This document shows, in pieces, positions 17,747 to 26,629 of a stretch of 64,000 nucleotides of DNA. A program made the translations under genes and the position numbers. Positions within the stretch are counted from its first letter, which is position 1, and each line of letters starts with the position of its first letter. The notes beneath the pieces are model-generated. The model saw only the letters and a list, made by a program, of their open reading frames with translations, was not told the DNA's origin and searched no databases. Source of the DNA: AWTP1-13 sp036280295 (GTDB lineage: Bacteria > Pseudomonadota > Alphaproteobacteria > Rhizobiales > Hyphomicrobiaceae); assembly GCA_036280295.1 (NCBI GenBank), contig DASURA010000369.1, positions 18,126 through 82,125 of the forward strand. The letters run 5' to 3'.

Positions 17747-18298
17747 ATGCAGACGGTCGAGTGCAAGGATGCTGTCATCGAGAGCACGATGGCAGCAGGT
17801 GGAGCGGTGCGCCGGCGAGCTGCGCCAGGGTTGCATTGGGCGGGCATCCCCTGCGCGCTGGCGGCAATGCTCTGGCAGGCTCCCCTGGTCCACGCCGACA
17901 CGTTGTTTGACAGTTTGCGTGGCTCCTGGTCCGGTACCGGTCACATCCGCTACGACAACGGGCAGTCGGAAGGCATTCGCTGTAACGCCTACTACACGGG
18001 CGAGGGCGCCAAGCTGCGCATGGCCATCCGCTGCAACAGCGGCAGCACCAAGGTCGAGATCCGCGGCCAATTGACGGCGCAGGGCAAGCGGCTCACCGGC
18101 ACGTGGGAGGAGCGAACGTTCAACGCCAGCGGCCAGGCCACGGGCAGCGTCAGCGCCGACAAGATGAAGCTTTCCATCAGCGGCGGCGGCTTCAAGGGCT
18201 CCATGCAGGTTGCATCGGCCGGCAAGAAGCAGACGGTGACAATCTTGACCGAAGGCATCAGGATGAAGAGCGTCACCGTCACGCTTGGCAAAAGCTGA
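17747..18298 (+). CDS. Secreted hypothetical protein
   Basis: 183 residues of unknown function. A hydrophobic segment (LHWAGIPCALAAMLWQAPLV) ends in HAD at about residue 51, which looks like a signal peptide with a long N-region; a later start such as the ATG of residue 15 may be the true one. The mature part is beta-rich with repeated short strands (GSWSGTGHIRYDNGQSEGI, RGQLTAQGKRLTGTWEE, SISGGGFKGSM) and two cysteines (CNAYY, CNSGS) that may pair. This resembles small lipid- or ligand-binding barrels. It precedes the Mla operon by 116 bp, same strand; a link to the envelope is only suggestive. Confidence 0.7.
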   Translation: MQTVECKDAVIESTMAAGGAVRRRAAPGLHWAGIPCALAAMLWQAPLVHADTLFDSLRGSWSGTGHIRYDNGQSEGIRCNAYYTGEGAKLRMAIRCNSGSTKVEIRGQLTAQGKRLTGTWEERTFNASGQATGSVSADKMKLSISGGGFKGSMQVASAGKKQTVTILTEGIRMKSVTVTLGKS

Positions 18299-18414
18299 GG
18301 CCGGTGCCCTTGCCCCGATCGGCGGCGGCGCGAGGCTGCACTTGATTGCGGTCGACACGACGTTTATCCAGACGCCGCGGGCACGGTCGCCGAGTCGGAG
18401 GGGGAGCGTCAGGC

Positions 18415-19545
18415 GTGAAGCCTCTGTTGAATGGCCGCATCGTCGACGGGCACCTGACGCTGACAGCAGAGGGCGCCTGGACGGCGGCGCATGCGCGTGC
18501 GCTTGAGGCGCTGATCGACGGCGTGCAGTCGGAGGGCGCAACAGCCGGCTCCCTGGCACTCGATATGAGCGGCGTGCAGGCGCTCGATACCTTTGGCGCC
18601 TGGTTGGTGGAGCGCCTGGTGCGGAACTGGCGCAGCCGCAACCAGGACGCGCAGGTGGTCGGTCTCGCCGAGCCCTATCGCGGCCTGCTCGATAATCTTG
18701 AGGCCGCCAACAGCTGGACGCCGCCACCGCCCGTGCGCGAAAATCCTGTGGTCGCTGCTCTCGCAGCGCTCGGCCGCAGCGTGGCCGACAGCGGACGCGG
18801 GGCGATTCCGTTCCTCGACATGCTCGGCGCCTTCGGGGCCGTGCTGGCGCGCACCGTGCAGCGCCCGCGCAGTTTCCGCTTCACCTCGTTCGTGCACCAT
18901 CTCGACCGCGTCGGCCTGCAGGCGGTGCCGATCATCCTGCTCATCACCTTCCTGATCGGCGGCATCATCGCCCAGCAGGGCATCTTCCACTTCCGCAAGT
19001 TCGGCGCCGATGTCTACGTAGTCGACATGGTCGGCATCCTGGTGCTGCGCGAGATCGGCGTACTGATCGTCGCCATCATGGTGGCCGGCCGCTCGGGCAG
19101 CTCCTACACCGCCGAGCTCGGCTCCATGAAGATGCGCGAGGAGGTGGATGCCCTGCGCACCATGGGCCTCGACCCGGTGGAGGTGCTGATCCTGCCGCGC
19201 ATCCTCGCGCTGATGGTGGCGCTGCCGCTGCTCACCTTTTTGGGCTCGATGGCGGCGCTCTACGGCGGCGGCCTGGTCGCCTGGCTCTACGGCGGCATGA
19301 GCCCAGACATCTTCATCACCCGCCTCAAGGAGGCGATCTCGCTCACCCACTTCAAGGTCGGCATGATCAAGGCGCCGTTCATGGCGCTGGCGATCGGGGT
19401 CGTCGCCTGCTCGGAGGGGCTGCGCGTGAAGGGCAGCGCCGAGTCGCTCGGCACGCAGACCACGACGTCGGTGGTGAAGTCGATCTTCCTGGTGATCGTG
19501 CTCGACGGCGTGTTCGCCATCTTCTTCGCCTCCATCAACATGTGA
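18415..19545 (+). CDS. mlaE: MlaE-family ABC lipid transporter permease with N-terminal STAS domain
   Basis: 376-residue permease of the Mla/MCE intermembrane phospholipid transport system. Residues 1-105 resemble a STAS domain (MSGVQALDTFGAWLVERLV), as is common in alphaproteobacterial MlaE proteins where STAS (MlaB function) is fused. Then come the amphipathic and TM segments FIGGII-type helix VPIILLITFLIGGIIAQQG, the coupling region GRSGSSYTAELGSMKMREE and VDALRTMGLDPVEVL. GTG 18415 follows GGGGGAG and AGG and starts the homologous part; the frame is open upstream to 18346. The gene heads an operon with mlaF (4-bp gap) and mlaD. Confidence 0.9.
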   Translation: MKPLLNGRIVDGHLTLTAEGAWTAAHARALEALIDGVQSEGATAGSLALDMSGVQALDTFGAWLVERLVRNWRSRNQDAQVVGLAEPYRGLLDNLEAANSWTPPPPVRENPVVAALAALGRSVADSGRGAIPFLDMLGAFGAVLARTVQRPRSFRFTSFVHHLDRVGLQAVPIILLITFLIGGIIAQQGIFHFRKFGADVYVVDMVGILVLREIGVLIVAIMVAGRSGSSYTAELGSMKMREEVDALRTMGLDPVEVLILPRILALMVALPLLTFLGSMAALYGGGLVAWLYGGMSPDIFITRLKEAISLTHFKVGMIKAPFMALAIGVVACSEGLRVKGSAESLGTQTTTSVVKSIFLVIVLDGVFAIFFASINM

Positions 19546-19549
19546 GCGG

Positions 19550-20338
19550 GTGAAAATCGTGGCTGAAGCCGTCATCCGCGTGCGCGATCTGGTGGTGGGG
19601 TTCGGAGCCCACGCCGTCCTCGACGGGCTGTCGCTTGACGTACGCCGTGGCGAGATCCTGGGTCTCGTCGGCGGCTCCGGCAGCGGCAAGTCGGTGCTGT
19701 TGCGCACCATCATCGGGCTATTGCCGAAGCGGCGCGGCAGCATCGAGGTGCTGGGCACCGATCTCGACAGCGCCGACGATGCCACGCGCCGAGGGGTGGA
19801 GCGCCGCTGGGGCGTGCTGTTCCAGCAGGGCGCGCTGTTCTCGTCGCTGACCGCGATGGAGAACATCGAGCTGCCGATGCGCGAGCACCTCGAGCTTTCC
19901 GACCGGCTGCGCCGCGAGGTGGCAACCGCCAAGCTGGAGATGGTGGGCCTCAAGGCCGCCGACGGCACCAAGATGCCCTCCGAGCTGTCCGGCGGCATGG
20001 TGAAGCGCGTGGCGCTCGCACGCGCGCTGGCGCTCGACCCGGAGATCGTGTTCCTGGACGAGCCAACCTCGGGCCTCGATCCAATCGCGGCCGGCGACTT
20101 CGACGCCCTGATCCAGACGCTGCAGCGGACCTTGGGGCTGACCGTCTTCATGGTCACCCACGACCTGGAGAGTCTGTACACGGCGGCGGACCGCATCGCC
20201 GTGCTGGCGGACGGCAAGGTGGTGGCCGACGGACCGATCGCGGCGATGCTCGCCTCGGAGCATCCCTGGGTCAGGAGCTACTTCCGAGGCAAACGGGCCC
20301 GCCTGCTCGCCGAGCGGCTGGCGCAAGCTGCAAGCTGA
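19550..20338 (+). CDS. mlaF: MlaF-type ABC transporter ATP-binding protein
   Basis: 262-residue ATPase that powers the MlaE permease. Walker A GGSGSGKSV, Q-loop LFQQGALFSSLTAMENI, signature ELSGGMVKRVALARAL, Walker B EIVFLDEPTSGLDP and H-loop VTHD are all intact. Start GTG 19550, only 4 bases after the mlaE stop; GTG 19559 is an alternative. The C-terminus (YFRGKRARLLAERLA) matches the tail that in MlaF dimers reaches the partner subunit. Confidence 0.93.
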   Translation: MKIVAEAVIRVRDLVVGFGAHAVLDGLSLDVRRGEILGLVGGSGSGKSVLLRTIIGLLPKRRGSIEVLGTDLDSADDATRRGVERRWGVLFQQGALFSSLTAMENIELPMREHLELSDRLRREVATAKLEMVGLKAADGTKMPSELSGGMVKRVALARALALDPEIVFLDEPTSGLDPIAAGDFDALIQTLQRTLGLTVFMVTHDLESLYTAADRIAVLADGKVVADGPIAAMLASEHPWVRSYFRGKRARLLAERLAQAAS

Positions 20339-20354
20339 GCTGAGGCGGATACCC

Positions 20355-21515
20355 ATGGAAAACAAAGCGCGTTACGCTGCCATCGGCCTGTTCACGCTCG
20401 CCGTGATGCTTGCCGGCTTCCTGTTCGTTTACTGGCTGCAGAATGTCGGCGGGCTCGGGCAACGGGCCATCTATCAGGTCCGCTTCCAGTCGCCGGTATC
20501 GGGGCTCCTGAAGGGCGGGGCCGTGCTGTTCAACGGCATCCGTGTCGGCGAGGTGACGGAGGTCGGCCTCTCGGCGGAGAACCCCAAGCAGGTGATGGCC
20601 ACGGTAGCCATCGATCCGGCAACCCCGGTGCGCGCCGATACCCATGTCGACGTCGAGTTCCAGGGCCTGACGGGCGCCACCGCCATCGCCTTGCGCGGCG
20701 GCAGCGCCACGGCGCCTGCCCTCGCCGCCGGGGCCGGAACGCCGCCGCTGCTGGTTGCCGACGATGCGGCCACCCAGAGCCTCACATCGGCCGCGCGCGA
20801 GGCGCTGCGGCGGCTGGACATGATCCTGGTCGAGAATGCCGAGCCGCTGAAGAGCACGCTCCAGAACCTCAACACCTTCTCCGGCGCGCTGGCGCGCAAC
20901 TCCGACAAGCTCGACGGAATTGTCGCCGGGCTGGAGCGGTTCACCGGTGGCGGGGTGAAAGGGCCGGTCACCACCTACGACCTGACGGCGCCACGCACCT
21001 TCCCACCCGTTGATAAGGTGGCGCCGGTGCAGATCGCGGTGCCGGACCCGGGCGCGCCGATATCACTCGACAACCAGAAGGTCCTGCCGCCGTTCGAGGG
21101 CGCCGAGGGCTTCGGCAACGCGCAGTGGGCGGATTCGATTCCGAAGCTGGTGCAGGCCAAGGTCATCCAGGCCATGGAGAACGCCCACTACGTGAGCGCC
21201 GTGAGCCGTCCGCTGGATGCGCTCAACGCCGACTATCAACTGCTTATCGACATCCGCACCTTCCGCATGCCGGCGAAGCCCGGTGGACCAGCCGAGGTGG
21301 AGCTCAGCGGCAAGGTGCTCGGCACCGGCGGCCGAATCCTCGCCAGCAAGGTGTTCGCCGGCAAGGCAGCGCGGGACGGCACCGATGCCGCCGCCATCAT
21401 CGGCGCCCTCGACACCGCCTTCGGCCAGGCGGTGACAGAGCTGGTGCCCTGGGTGGCCGGCGTGGTGCGGAACGCCCCGCCACCGGCGCCGCCCGCGGCC
21501 GTTCATCAGCAGTGA
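20355..21515 (+). CDS. mlaD: MlaD-like MCE protein fused to an ABC_trans_aux (PqiC-like) domain
   Basis: 386 residues. One N-terminal TM helix (YAAIGLFTLAVMLAGFLFVYWL) anchors a single MCE domain (about 38-118: YQVRFQSPVSGLLKGGAVLFNGIRVGEV, FQGLTGATAIALRGG), then a helical stretch (LTSAAREALRRLDMIL). From about residue 200 a second domain follows with TYDLTAPRTFPPVD, YVSAVSRPLDALNADYQLL and DIRTFRM, the pattern of ABC_trans_aux/PqiC lipoproteins. No lipobox is present, since the domain is carried on the MCE chain. It is a periplasmic lipid shuttle for MlaEF; the auxiliary half may reach the outer membrane side. Last gene of the operon, 16 bp after mlaF. Confidence 0.85.
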   Translation: MENKARYAAIGLFTLAVMLAGFLFVYWLQNVGGLGQRAIYQVRFQSPVSGLLKGGAVLFNGIRVGEVTEVGLSAENPKQVMATVAIDPATPVRADTHVDVEFQGLTGATAIALRGGSATAPALAAGAGTPPLLVADDAATQSLTSAAREALRRLDMILVENAEPLKSTLQNLNTFSGALARNSDKLDGIVAGLERFTGGGVKGPVTTYDLTAPRTFPPVDKVAPVQIAVPDPGAPISLDNQKVLPPFEGAEGFGNAQWADSIPKLVQAKVIQAMENAHYVSAVSRPLDALNADYQLLIDIRTFRMPAKPGGPAEVELSGKVLGTGGRILASKVFAGKAARDGTDAAAIIGALDTAFGQAVTELVPWVAGVVRNAPPPAPPAAVHQQ

Positions 21516-21533
21516 CATGGTGGCTTGCCGGAA

Positions 21534-21561
21534 GGCGGATTAGCGGAGCGCAATCCGCTGC
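21534..21561. repeat. Intergenic palindromic element (GCGGATT/AATCCGC)
   Basis: GCGGATT (21535-21541) and AATCCGC (21552-21558) flank a small inner GC pair. This kind of GGCGGATTAGC...AATCCGC hairpin recurs in intergenic DNA of many proteobacteria. It lies 19 bp after the mlaD stop and may end or stabilise the transcript. Confidence 0.55.
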
Positions 21562-21620
21562 CTCCGCCGCGACAGATCGCGGATTGCGGGCTGCGCGCTC
21601 GTCCGCCTGCCGACCCGGCG

Positions 21621-21634
21621 TTGACGCCGGTCAA
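21621..21634. promoter_or_regulatory. FixK/FNR-type box upstream of second universal stress gene
   Basis: TTGACGCCGGTCAA has the arms TTGAC and GTCAA with four central bases, and is followed by GGC as at 16683-16696. It ends 65 nt before ATG 21700, matching the 66 nt seen for the other usp gene. The shared arms, spacing and target family support control by a FixK/FNR-type regulator. Confidence 0.7.
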
Positions 21635-21699
21635 GGCTGACGCGCAGCGTGGCGCTAGCTTCCTGCCATCGGCGTCAGCGCCGGGTCTGGAGGCCATAA

Positions 21700-22137
21700 A
21701 TGTTCCAGCATATTCTGATCGCAACCGATGGGTCCGAGCTGGCGGAGCGAGCCGCGTCGCAGGGCATCGCGCTGGCCCAGCGGCTCAAGGCCAAAATAAC
21801 TGTGGTTCACGCCACTGATCCATGGGTTGCCGTGGTCGCCGGCGATGCGGCCATCGGCTTCCCGTCCAGGGACTACGACGAGAGCGCCGCCAAGGCTGCC
21901 GCCGCCATCCTGGCGCGCGCCGCCGACAAGGCCAAGGCCGCCGATGTGCCATGCACGCTCGTCCACATGAAGGACTCGTTCTCGGCGGACGGCATCCTCG
22001 CGGCGGCGAAGGAGCACGGCTGCGACCTGATCGTCATGGGCTCGCACGGCCGGCGCGGGCTCGCCAAGCTGCTCCTCGGCAGCGTCGCCACCAGGGTGCT
22101 GACGCTGAGCCCGGTGCCGGTGCTGATCTGCCGGTAG
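21700..22137 (+). CDS. Universal stress protein, single UspA domain
   Basis: 145-residue Usp. The N-terminus MFQHILIATDGSELAERA and the ATP-binding motif GSHGRRGLAKLLLGSVATRV are textbook (G-2x-G-9x-G-S). It probably dimerises and binds ATP. It has its own FixK-like box and is not part of the mla operon, from which a hairpin separates it. Confidence 0.92.
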   Translation: MFQHILIATDGSELAERAASQGIALAQRLKAKITVVHATDPWVAVVAGDAAIGFPSRDYDESAAKAAAAILARAADKAKAADVPCTLVHMKDSFSADGILAAAKEHGCDLIVMGSHGRRGLAKLLLGSVATRVLTLSPVPVLICR

Positions 22138-22186
22138 CCCGGTCCGCTGCCCCAGGCACATCGTTCGATGCGGGCCAGCAATCCGC

Positions 22187-23152
22187 TCAAGGCCCGCCCA
22201 TAAGCCGCGCCAGGGTGCCGGACTGCACCAGCCACATCACGCCGATCAGCGTCGGCACCGAGAGCATCGTGCCGATCAGTACCACGCTGGAGGCCTGCTC
22301 AATCCAGATGCCATACTGGCGGGCGAAGACGTAGGCGGTCAGCGCCGGCGGCAACGCGGCCATCAGCACGGCCGTGGCGATCCACACCGGATCGAACGGC
22401 CCGAGCAATTGCAGCAGGGCCAGCACGACCACCGGATGCACGATGAGCTTGATCGCCGCCAGCACCGGCACGTCCGGGAGCACGCCACCGACCGGCCGCA
22501 ACGCCACCGTGACCCCGAGAGCGAACAACGCGCACGGGGCAGCCGACGTGGACAGGAACTGCAGCAGCCGGTCGATCCCTTCCGGCGCCTCCAGGTGCAG
22601 CGCGGCAGCGACGGTTCCGAGGGCGGCCGCGATCAGCAGCGGATTGACCAGCACGCTGCGCACCACGTCCTTGATCGCCCGCCGCAGACCTGTGCTCGAT
22701 GCGCCGGCGAGTGCCATCATCATGGGCACCATGAGAAAGAACATCAGCGCGTCAAAGCAGAACACCAGCGCCACCGGCGTAGCGGCTTGCGGCCCGAGCA
22801 GGGCCAGCGCCAACGGCGGCCCCATGTAGCCGACATTACCGAAGCCGCCGCCCACGCCAGAAAGCACCGCCTCGCCGAGCTTGCCGTGCCGCAGCACGAG
22901 GCCAGCGATGAACGCCAGGCTGAAGACCGCCACCGTCGCCAGCACGGTCGCCGCAATGAAGCTCGGCTGGGCCAGCTGCTCCAGCGGCGTCCTCGAGAAG
23001 GTGCGGAAAAACAGAGCCGGCAGAGTGACGAAGAGAACGAAGAAGTTGAGCCACGCCAGCCCCTCATCGGGCAGCCGCTGCCACTTGCCGCAGCCAAAGC
23101 CGATCAGGATCACGCCGAAGAACGGCAGTGCCAGATTGATGATGTCGAGCAT
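22187..23152 (-). CDS. Auxin efflux carrier (AEC) family transporter
   Basis: 321-residue membrane protein with about ten TM helices in two five-helix halves. Family marks are the start MLDIINLALPFFGVILIGF, the first-half FGNVGYMGPPLALALLG, and the second half SVLVNPLLIAAALG, APCALFALGVTVAL and VWIATAVLMAALPPALTAYVFA. Bacterial AEC members export or import small organic acids such as malate or malonate. Nothing nearby fixes the substrate. It is convergent with the usp gene. Confidence 0.9.
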   Translation of the reverse strand: MLDIINLALPFFGVILIGFGCGKWQRLPDEGLAWLNFFVLFVTLPALFFRTFSRTPLEQLAQPSFIAATVLATVAVFSLAFIAGLVLRHGKLGEAVLSGVGGGFGNVGYMGPPLALALLGPQAATPVALVFCFDALMFFLMVPMMMALAGASSTGLRRAIKDVVRSVLVNPLLIAAALGTVAAALHLEAPEGIDRLLQFLSTSAAPCALFALGVTVALRPVGGVLPDVPVLAAIKLIVHPVVVLALLQLLGPFDPVWIATAVLMAALPPALTAYVFARQYGIWIEQASSVVLIGTMLSVPTLIGVMWLVQSGTLARLMGGP

Positions 23153-23250
23153 ATGCGGGCGGGCTTGGGGTGGCGGGCGGAATGTGGAGCCACCTCACCT
23201 AGCACGCAGGCGCATGCTGCGGTTGCAACCCAGCGTCGCAGCCGGGCGGC

Positions 23251-23295
23251 GAATTGCGAATGGTCAATCGAAATGCGGTCAGCCATTCGCAATTC
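23251..23295. repeat. Inverted repeat GAATTGCGAATGG / CCATTCGCAATTC
   Basis: 13-bp perfect arms (23251-23263 and 23283-23295) around a 19-nt loop, followed by further ATTCGCCATTC. It lies just downstream of the stop of the small minus-strand gene at 23318 and is markedly more AT-rich than the surroundings. It resembles a dispersed REP-like or terminator element. Confidence 0.6.
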
Positions 23296-23317
23296 ACCAT
23301 TCGCCATTCCCGTTTTC

Positions 23318-23689
23318 TCAATCGTCCAGATCTCGCACCATGACGATGCGGAAGGTGCGCATCTCGCCGTCTCGCTCCTTGATGGACACATACTCGCCCG
23401 GGGCGAAGCGGTGGCGATCGAACTTGAAGCCGGGCTCGTCATCGTCGGTGGACTTGGGGTCGTAGTCGAACGCCCAGCCGCCGCCGCGGTGCACGAGATG
23501 CCCCACCTCGTTCTTCGCCCCGGGCCAGAAACGGATGACGCGGCAGCGCTCGCGCTGCTTGCGCCACTCGTCGTGGACGATATGACCGGCATCGTCGAGC
23601 GGCGCAGCGAACTCGTAGCCACGCTCGCTTGAGCCATTCGGGAACTGGCGGTCGCGCGCCAGCTCGATCTTGATGCGCTTCATCGTCAT
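23318..23689 (-). CDS. Conserved-looking hypothetical protein
   Basis: 123 residues, no family I can name. No signal peptide or TM segment; strongly charged with many His, Arg and Asp (KFDRHRFAPGEYVSIKERDGE, then TFRIVMVRDLDD at the end). AGGAG lies 8 nt before ATG 23689, and ATG 23683 is a second choice. A good ribosome site, normal codon use and a following hairpin support a real gene. It stands alone between the AEC gene and the divergent PatZ-like gene. Confidence 0.65.
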   Translation of the reverse strand: MTMKRIKIELARDRQFPNGSSERGYEFAAPLDDAGHIVHDEWRKQRERCRVIRFWPGAKNEVGHLVHRGGGWAFDYDPKSTDDDEPGFKFDRHRFAPGEYVSIKERDGEMRTFRIVMVRDLDD

Positions 23690-23942
23690 TTTTACGCTCC
23701 TGCCGGCTTATCGGGATCCGAGATGCCCGCATGGGGCGTCACTCTCATTGACGGCCATCAAAGAGTGGCACAGTGAGAAGCGCCAAGGTTGGCGAATGTC
23801 CCGCTGTTGGTTAGCGGTTAGCGGCGTCTCCTGATGCGGTCAGCCCCACGCCGCTGCGGCCGTGCGTCAGGCAGATGTCTGGTGCAAGGGTCTGCCCCCG
23901 CAGGAAGCCTCTTGCGAAGCCGTTTGCAGGGTGGTGCCACTC

Positions 23943-26618
23943 ATGACCGTCCGCAATCTCGATCACCTGTTGAAGCCGCGCTCGGTGGCCTTGATCGGCG
24001 CCAGCGACCGGCCCGGAAGCGTCGGGCTGATTACCGGGCGGAACCTGCGCGCCGGGGGGTTCTCCGGCCCCATCCGTCTGGTCAACCCCAGGCATGCCGA
24101 GATCGACGGCAGCCCCTGCTACCCGAGCGTGGCGGCGTTGCCCGAGACGCCCGATCTCGCCGTCATCGCCACGCCGCCGCAGACTGTCCCGGCCCTGATC
24201 AGTGAGCTGGGTGCCACGGGCGGGCGCGCGGCGGTGGTCATCACCGCCGGCATTCGCGGCGAGCTGAAGCAGACCATGCTGGATGAGGCGAAGCCGTATA
24301 CGCTGCGCATCCAGGGGCCCAACTGCATCGGCCTGCAGCTGCCGCGCATCGGCCTCAACGCCAGCTTCGCACCGAAGCCACTGCCCGGCGATATCGCCTT
24401 CCTTTCCCAATCCGGCGCGCTCATCACCGGCATCGTCGACTGGGCCACGGGCCACAACATCGGCTTCAGCCACGTCGTCTCGCTGGGAGACATGGCCGAC
24501 GTCGACTTCGGCGACATGCTCGACTACCTCGCGGTCGACCCGCAATGCCGCTCCATCGTGCTCTATATGGAATCGATCACGAGCGCGCCGAAGTTCCTGT
24601 CCGCCGCCCGGCGCGCAGCGCGGTCGAAACCGGTCATCGTGGTGAAGGCCGGACGCAGCACCACCGGCGCCAAGGCGGCGCTCTCGCACACGGGCGCGCT
24701 GGCCGGCGCCGATGCGGCCTATGACGCCGCCTTCTGCCGCGCCGGCCTGCTGCGTGTGCGCGAGCTGCATGACCTGTTCAGCGCCGCCGAGATGCTGGCG
24801 CGGCATCCACGCCGGCTGGCCGGCAACCGGCTCGCCATCCTCACCAACGGCGGCGGCGCCGGCGTGATGGCGACGGACAGACTGGGCGATCGAAACGGCA
24901 CGCTGGCCGTGCTCGCCGATGCAACGCGGACGTCGCTCGACTCGGTGCTGCCGCCGACCTGGTCGCGTGGCAATCCCATCGACATCATCGGCGATGCCGA
25001 CGCGGCGCGCTACCGGGCGGCGCTGGAAATTCTGCTCGGCACCGACGACTGCGATGCCGTTCTCATCATGAACTGCCCGACGGCCCTCACATCGAGCACC
25101 GCCATCGCCAGGGAGGTGGTGGCGGTGGCCGAGGAACGGCGGGCGAGTGGCCGGCCGGTGAAGCCGGTGCTCGCAGTCTGGCTCGGCGATGCGGCAAGCC
25201 ATGATGCGCGCCAGCTGTTTGCCGCCAAGGGCATCGCCAGCTTCGAGACACCGGACGACGGAGTCGACGGCTTCATGCAGCTGGTCGATTATGCCCGCGT
25301 GCAGGAACAGCTGATGCGCACGCCGCCGTCGCTGCCCGGCGGTCTGACATTCGACGATGCCAAGGCTGCCGCCATCATCCAGGCGGCGCTCGACGCCCGA
25401 CGCCCGGTGCTTTCCGAGACCGAGGCCAAGGCGCTGCTGGCTGCCTGCGGCATCCCGGTGGTGCCCACCGCCATCGCCACCACCCCGCAAGAGGCGGGGC
25501 ACCTGGCGCGGAGCATCATTGCCGAGCACGGCGCCTGCGTGATCAAGATCCTCTCCGACGACATCCCGCACAAGTCGGACGTGGGCGGCGTACGGCTCGG
25601 GCTGGAGCGCCCCGAGGAGGCCGAACGGGCCGCGGCAGACATGCTGGCGCGCATCGCCCACAACATGCCTGACGCGAAGATTGCAGGCTTCACGGTGCAG
25701 CCGATGATCCGCCGCTCGCGCGCGCATGAGCTGATCCTCGGCATGTCGGTCGATCCCACCTTCGGGCCGCTGATGATGTTCGGCGCCGGCGGCACGGCGG
25801 TCGAGGTCGTACGCGACACCGCGCACGCCTTGCCGCCGCTCGACATGAACCTGGCGCGGGACATGATGCAGCGGACGCGGGTGTGGCGGCTGCTGCAGGG
25901 CTATCGCGACCGCCCTGCCGCCGATCTCGACGGCATCGCCGAGGTCCTCGTGCGGCTGAGCTATCTGGTGGCACGCCACCCCGAGATCCGCGAGATCGAC
26001 ATCAATCCGCTGCTCGCCGATCACAGCGCCGTGGTCGCGGTCGATGCCAGGGCGCGGGTGGCAGATGCCAGCGCCGAGCCGCGGGTGCCGATGTCGATCC
26101 GGCCGTACCCATCGCAATACGAGCTCCAGACCGATGTGGCCGGCCTGGGCAAAATCTGCATCCGGCCGATCCGGCCCGAGGATGAGACTCTCTACCAGGA
26201 GTTCTTCGCCGCCGTCACCATCGAGGACCGCCGCCTGCGCTTCTTCGGCGCCGGCCCCGACATCTCGCACAGTTTCCTGGCCACCCTGACGCAGATCGAC
26301 TATGCGCGCGAGATGGCCTTCGTGGCCGTGCTGGAGGCCACCGGGGAGCTGCTGGGCGTCTCCCGCTTCATCGCCGATCCTGACTACACGCGCGGCGAGT
26401 ATGCCGTCCAGGTGCGATCCGACCTCAAGGGCCTCGGCCTGGGATGGATGCTGATGCAGCATCTGATCGACTATGCCAGGACAGAGGGGCTGAAGGAGCT
26501 GTACGGCAGCGTGCTGGTGGACAACGGCACGATGCTCAGGATGTGCCGCGAGCTCGGCTTCGCCATCGAGCCCGCCCCGGAGGACGTGGGCGTCCGGCGC
26601 GTGGTGCTGAAGCTGTAG
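23943..26618 (+). CDS. PatZ-like fusion: NDP-forming acyl-CoA synthetase with C-terminal GNAT acetyltransferase
   Basis: 891 residues. In order: CoA-binding Rossmann domain (RSVALIGASDRPGSVG), succinyl-CoA-ligase-like domains (AFLSQSGALITGIVDWA, AALSHTGALAGADAAYDAAF), an ATP-grasp domain (LLAACGIPVVPTAIATTPQ, VIKILSDDIPHKSDVGGVRLGL, GPLMMFGAGGTAVEVV), and a GNAT domain from about residue 730 (IRPIRPEDETLYQEFF, VQVRSDLKGLGLGWMLMQHL). This is the PatZ/YfiQ architecture, in which the enzyme acetylates lysines of acetyl-CoA synthetase and other proteins. Whether the synthetase half is active cannot be judged here. ATG 23943 starts the homology; an upstream in-frame start at 23862 is unlikely. Confidence 0.88.
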   Translation: MTVRNLDHLLKPRSVALIGASDRPGSVGLITGRNLRAGGFSGPIRLVNPRHAEIDGSPCYPSVAALPETPDLAVIATPPQTVPALISELGATGGRAAVVITAGIRGELKQTMLDEAKPYTLRIQGPNCIGLQLPRIGLNASFAPKPLPGDIAFLSQSGALITGIVDWATGHNIGFSHVVSLGDMADVDFGDMLDYLAVDPQCRSIVLYMESITSAPKFLSAARRAARSKPVIVVKAGRSTTGAKAALSHTGALAGADAAYDAAFCRAGLLRVRELHDLFSAAEMLARHPRRLAGNRLAILTNGGGAGVMATDRLGDRNGTLAVLADATRTSLDSVLPPTWSRGNPIDIIGDADAARYRAALEILLGTDDCDAVLIMNCPTALTSSTAIAREVVAVAEERRASGRPVKPVLAVWLGDAASHDARQLFAAKGIASFETPDDGVDGFMQLVDYARVQEQLMRTPPSLPGGLTFDDAKAAAIIQAALDARRPVLSETEAKALLAACGIPVVPTAIATTPQEAGHLARSIIAEHGACVIKILSDDIPHKSDVGGVRLGLERPEEAERAAADMLARIAHNMPDAKIAGFTVQPMIRRSRAHELILGMSVDPTFGPLMMFGAGGTAVEVVRDTAHALPPLDMNLARDMMQRTRVWRLLQGYRDRPAADLDGIAEVLVRLSYLVARHPEIREIDINPLLADHSAVVAVDARARVADASAEPRVPMSIRPYPSQYELQTDVAGLGKICIRPIRPEDETLYQEFFAAVTIEDRRLRFFGAGPDISHSFLATLTQIDYAREMAFVAVLEATGELLGVSRFIADPDYTRGEYAVQVRSDLKGLGLGWMLMQHLIDYARTEGLKELYGSVLVDNGTMLRMCRELGFAIEPAPEDVGVRRVVLKL

Positions 26619-26629
26619 TGCGCATCGCC

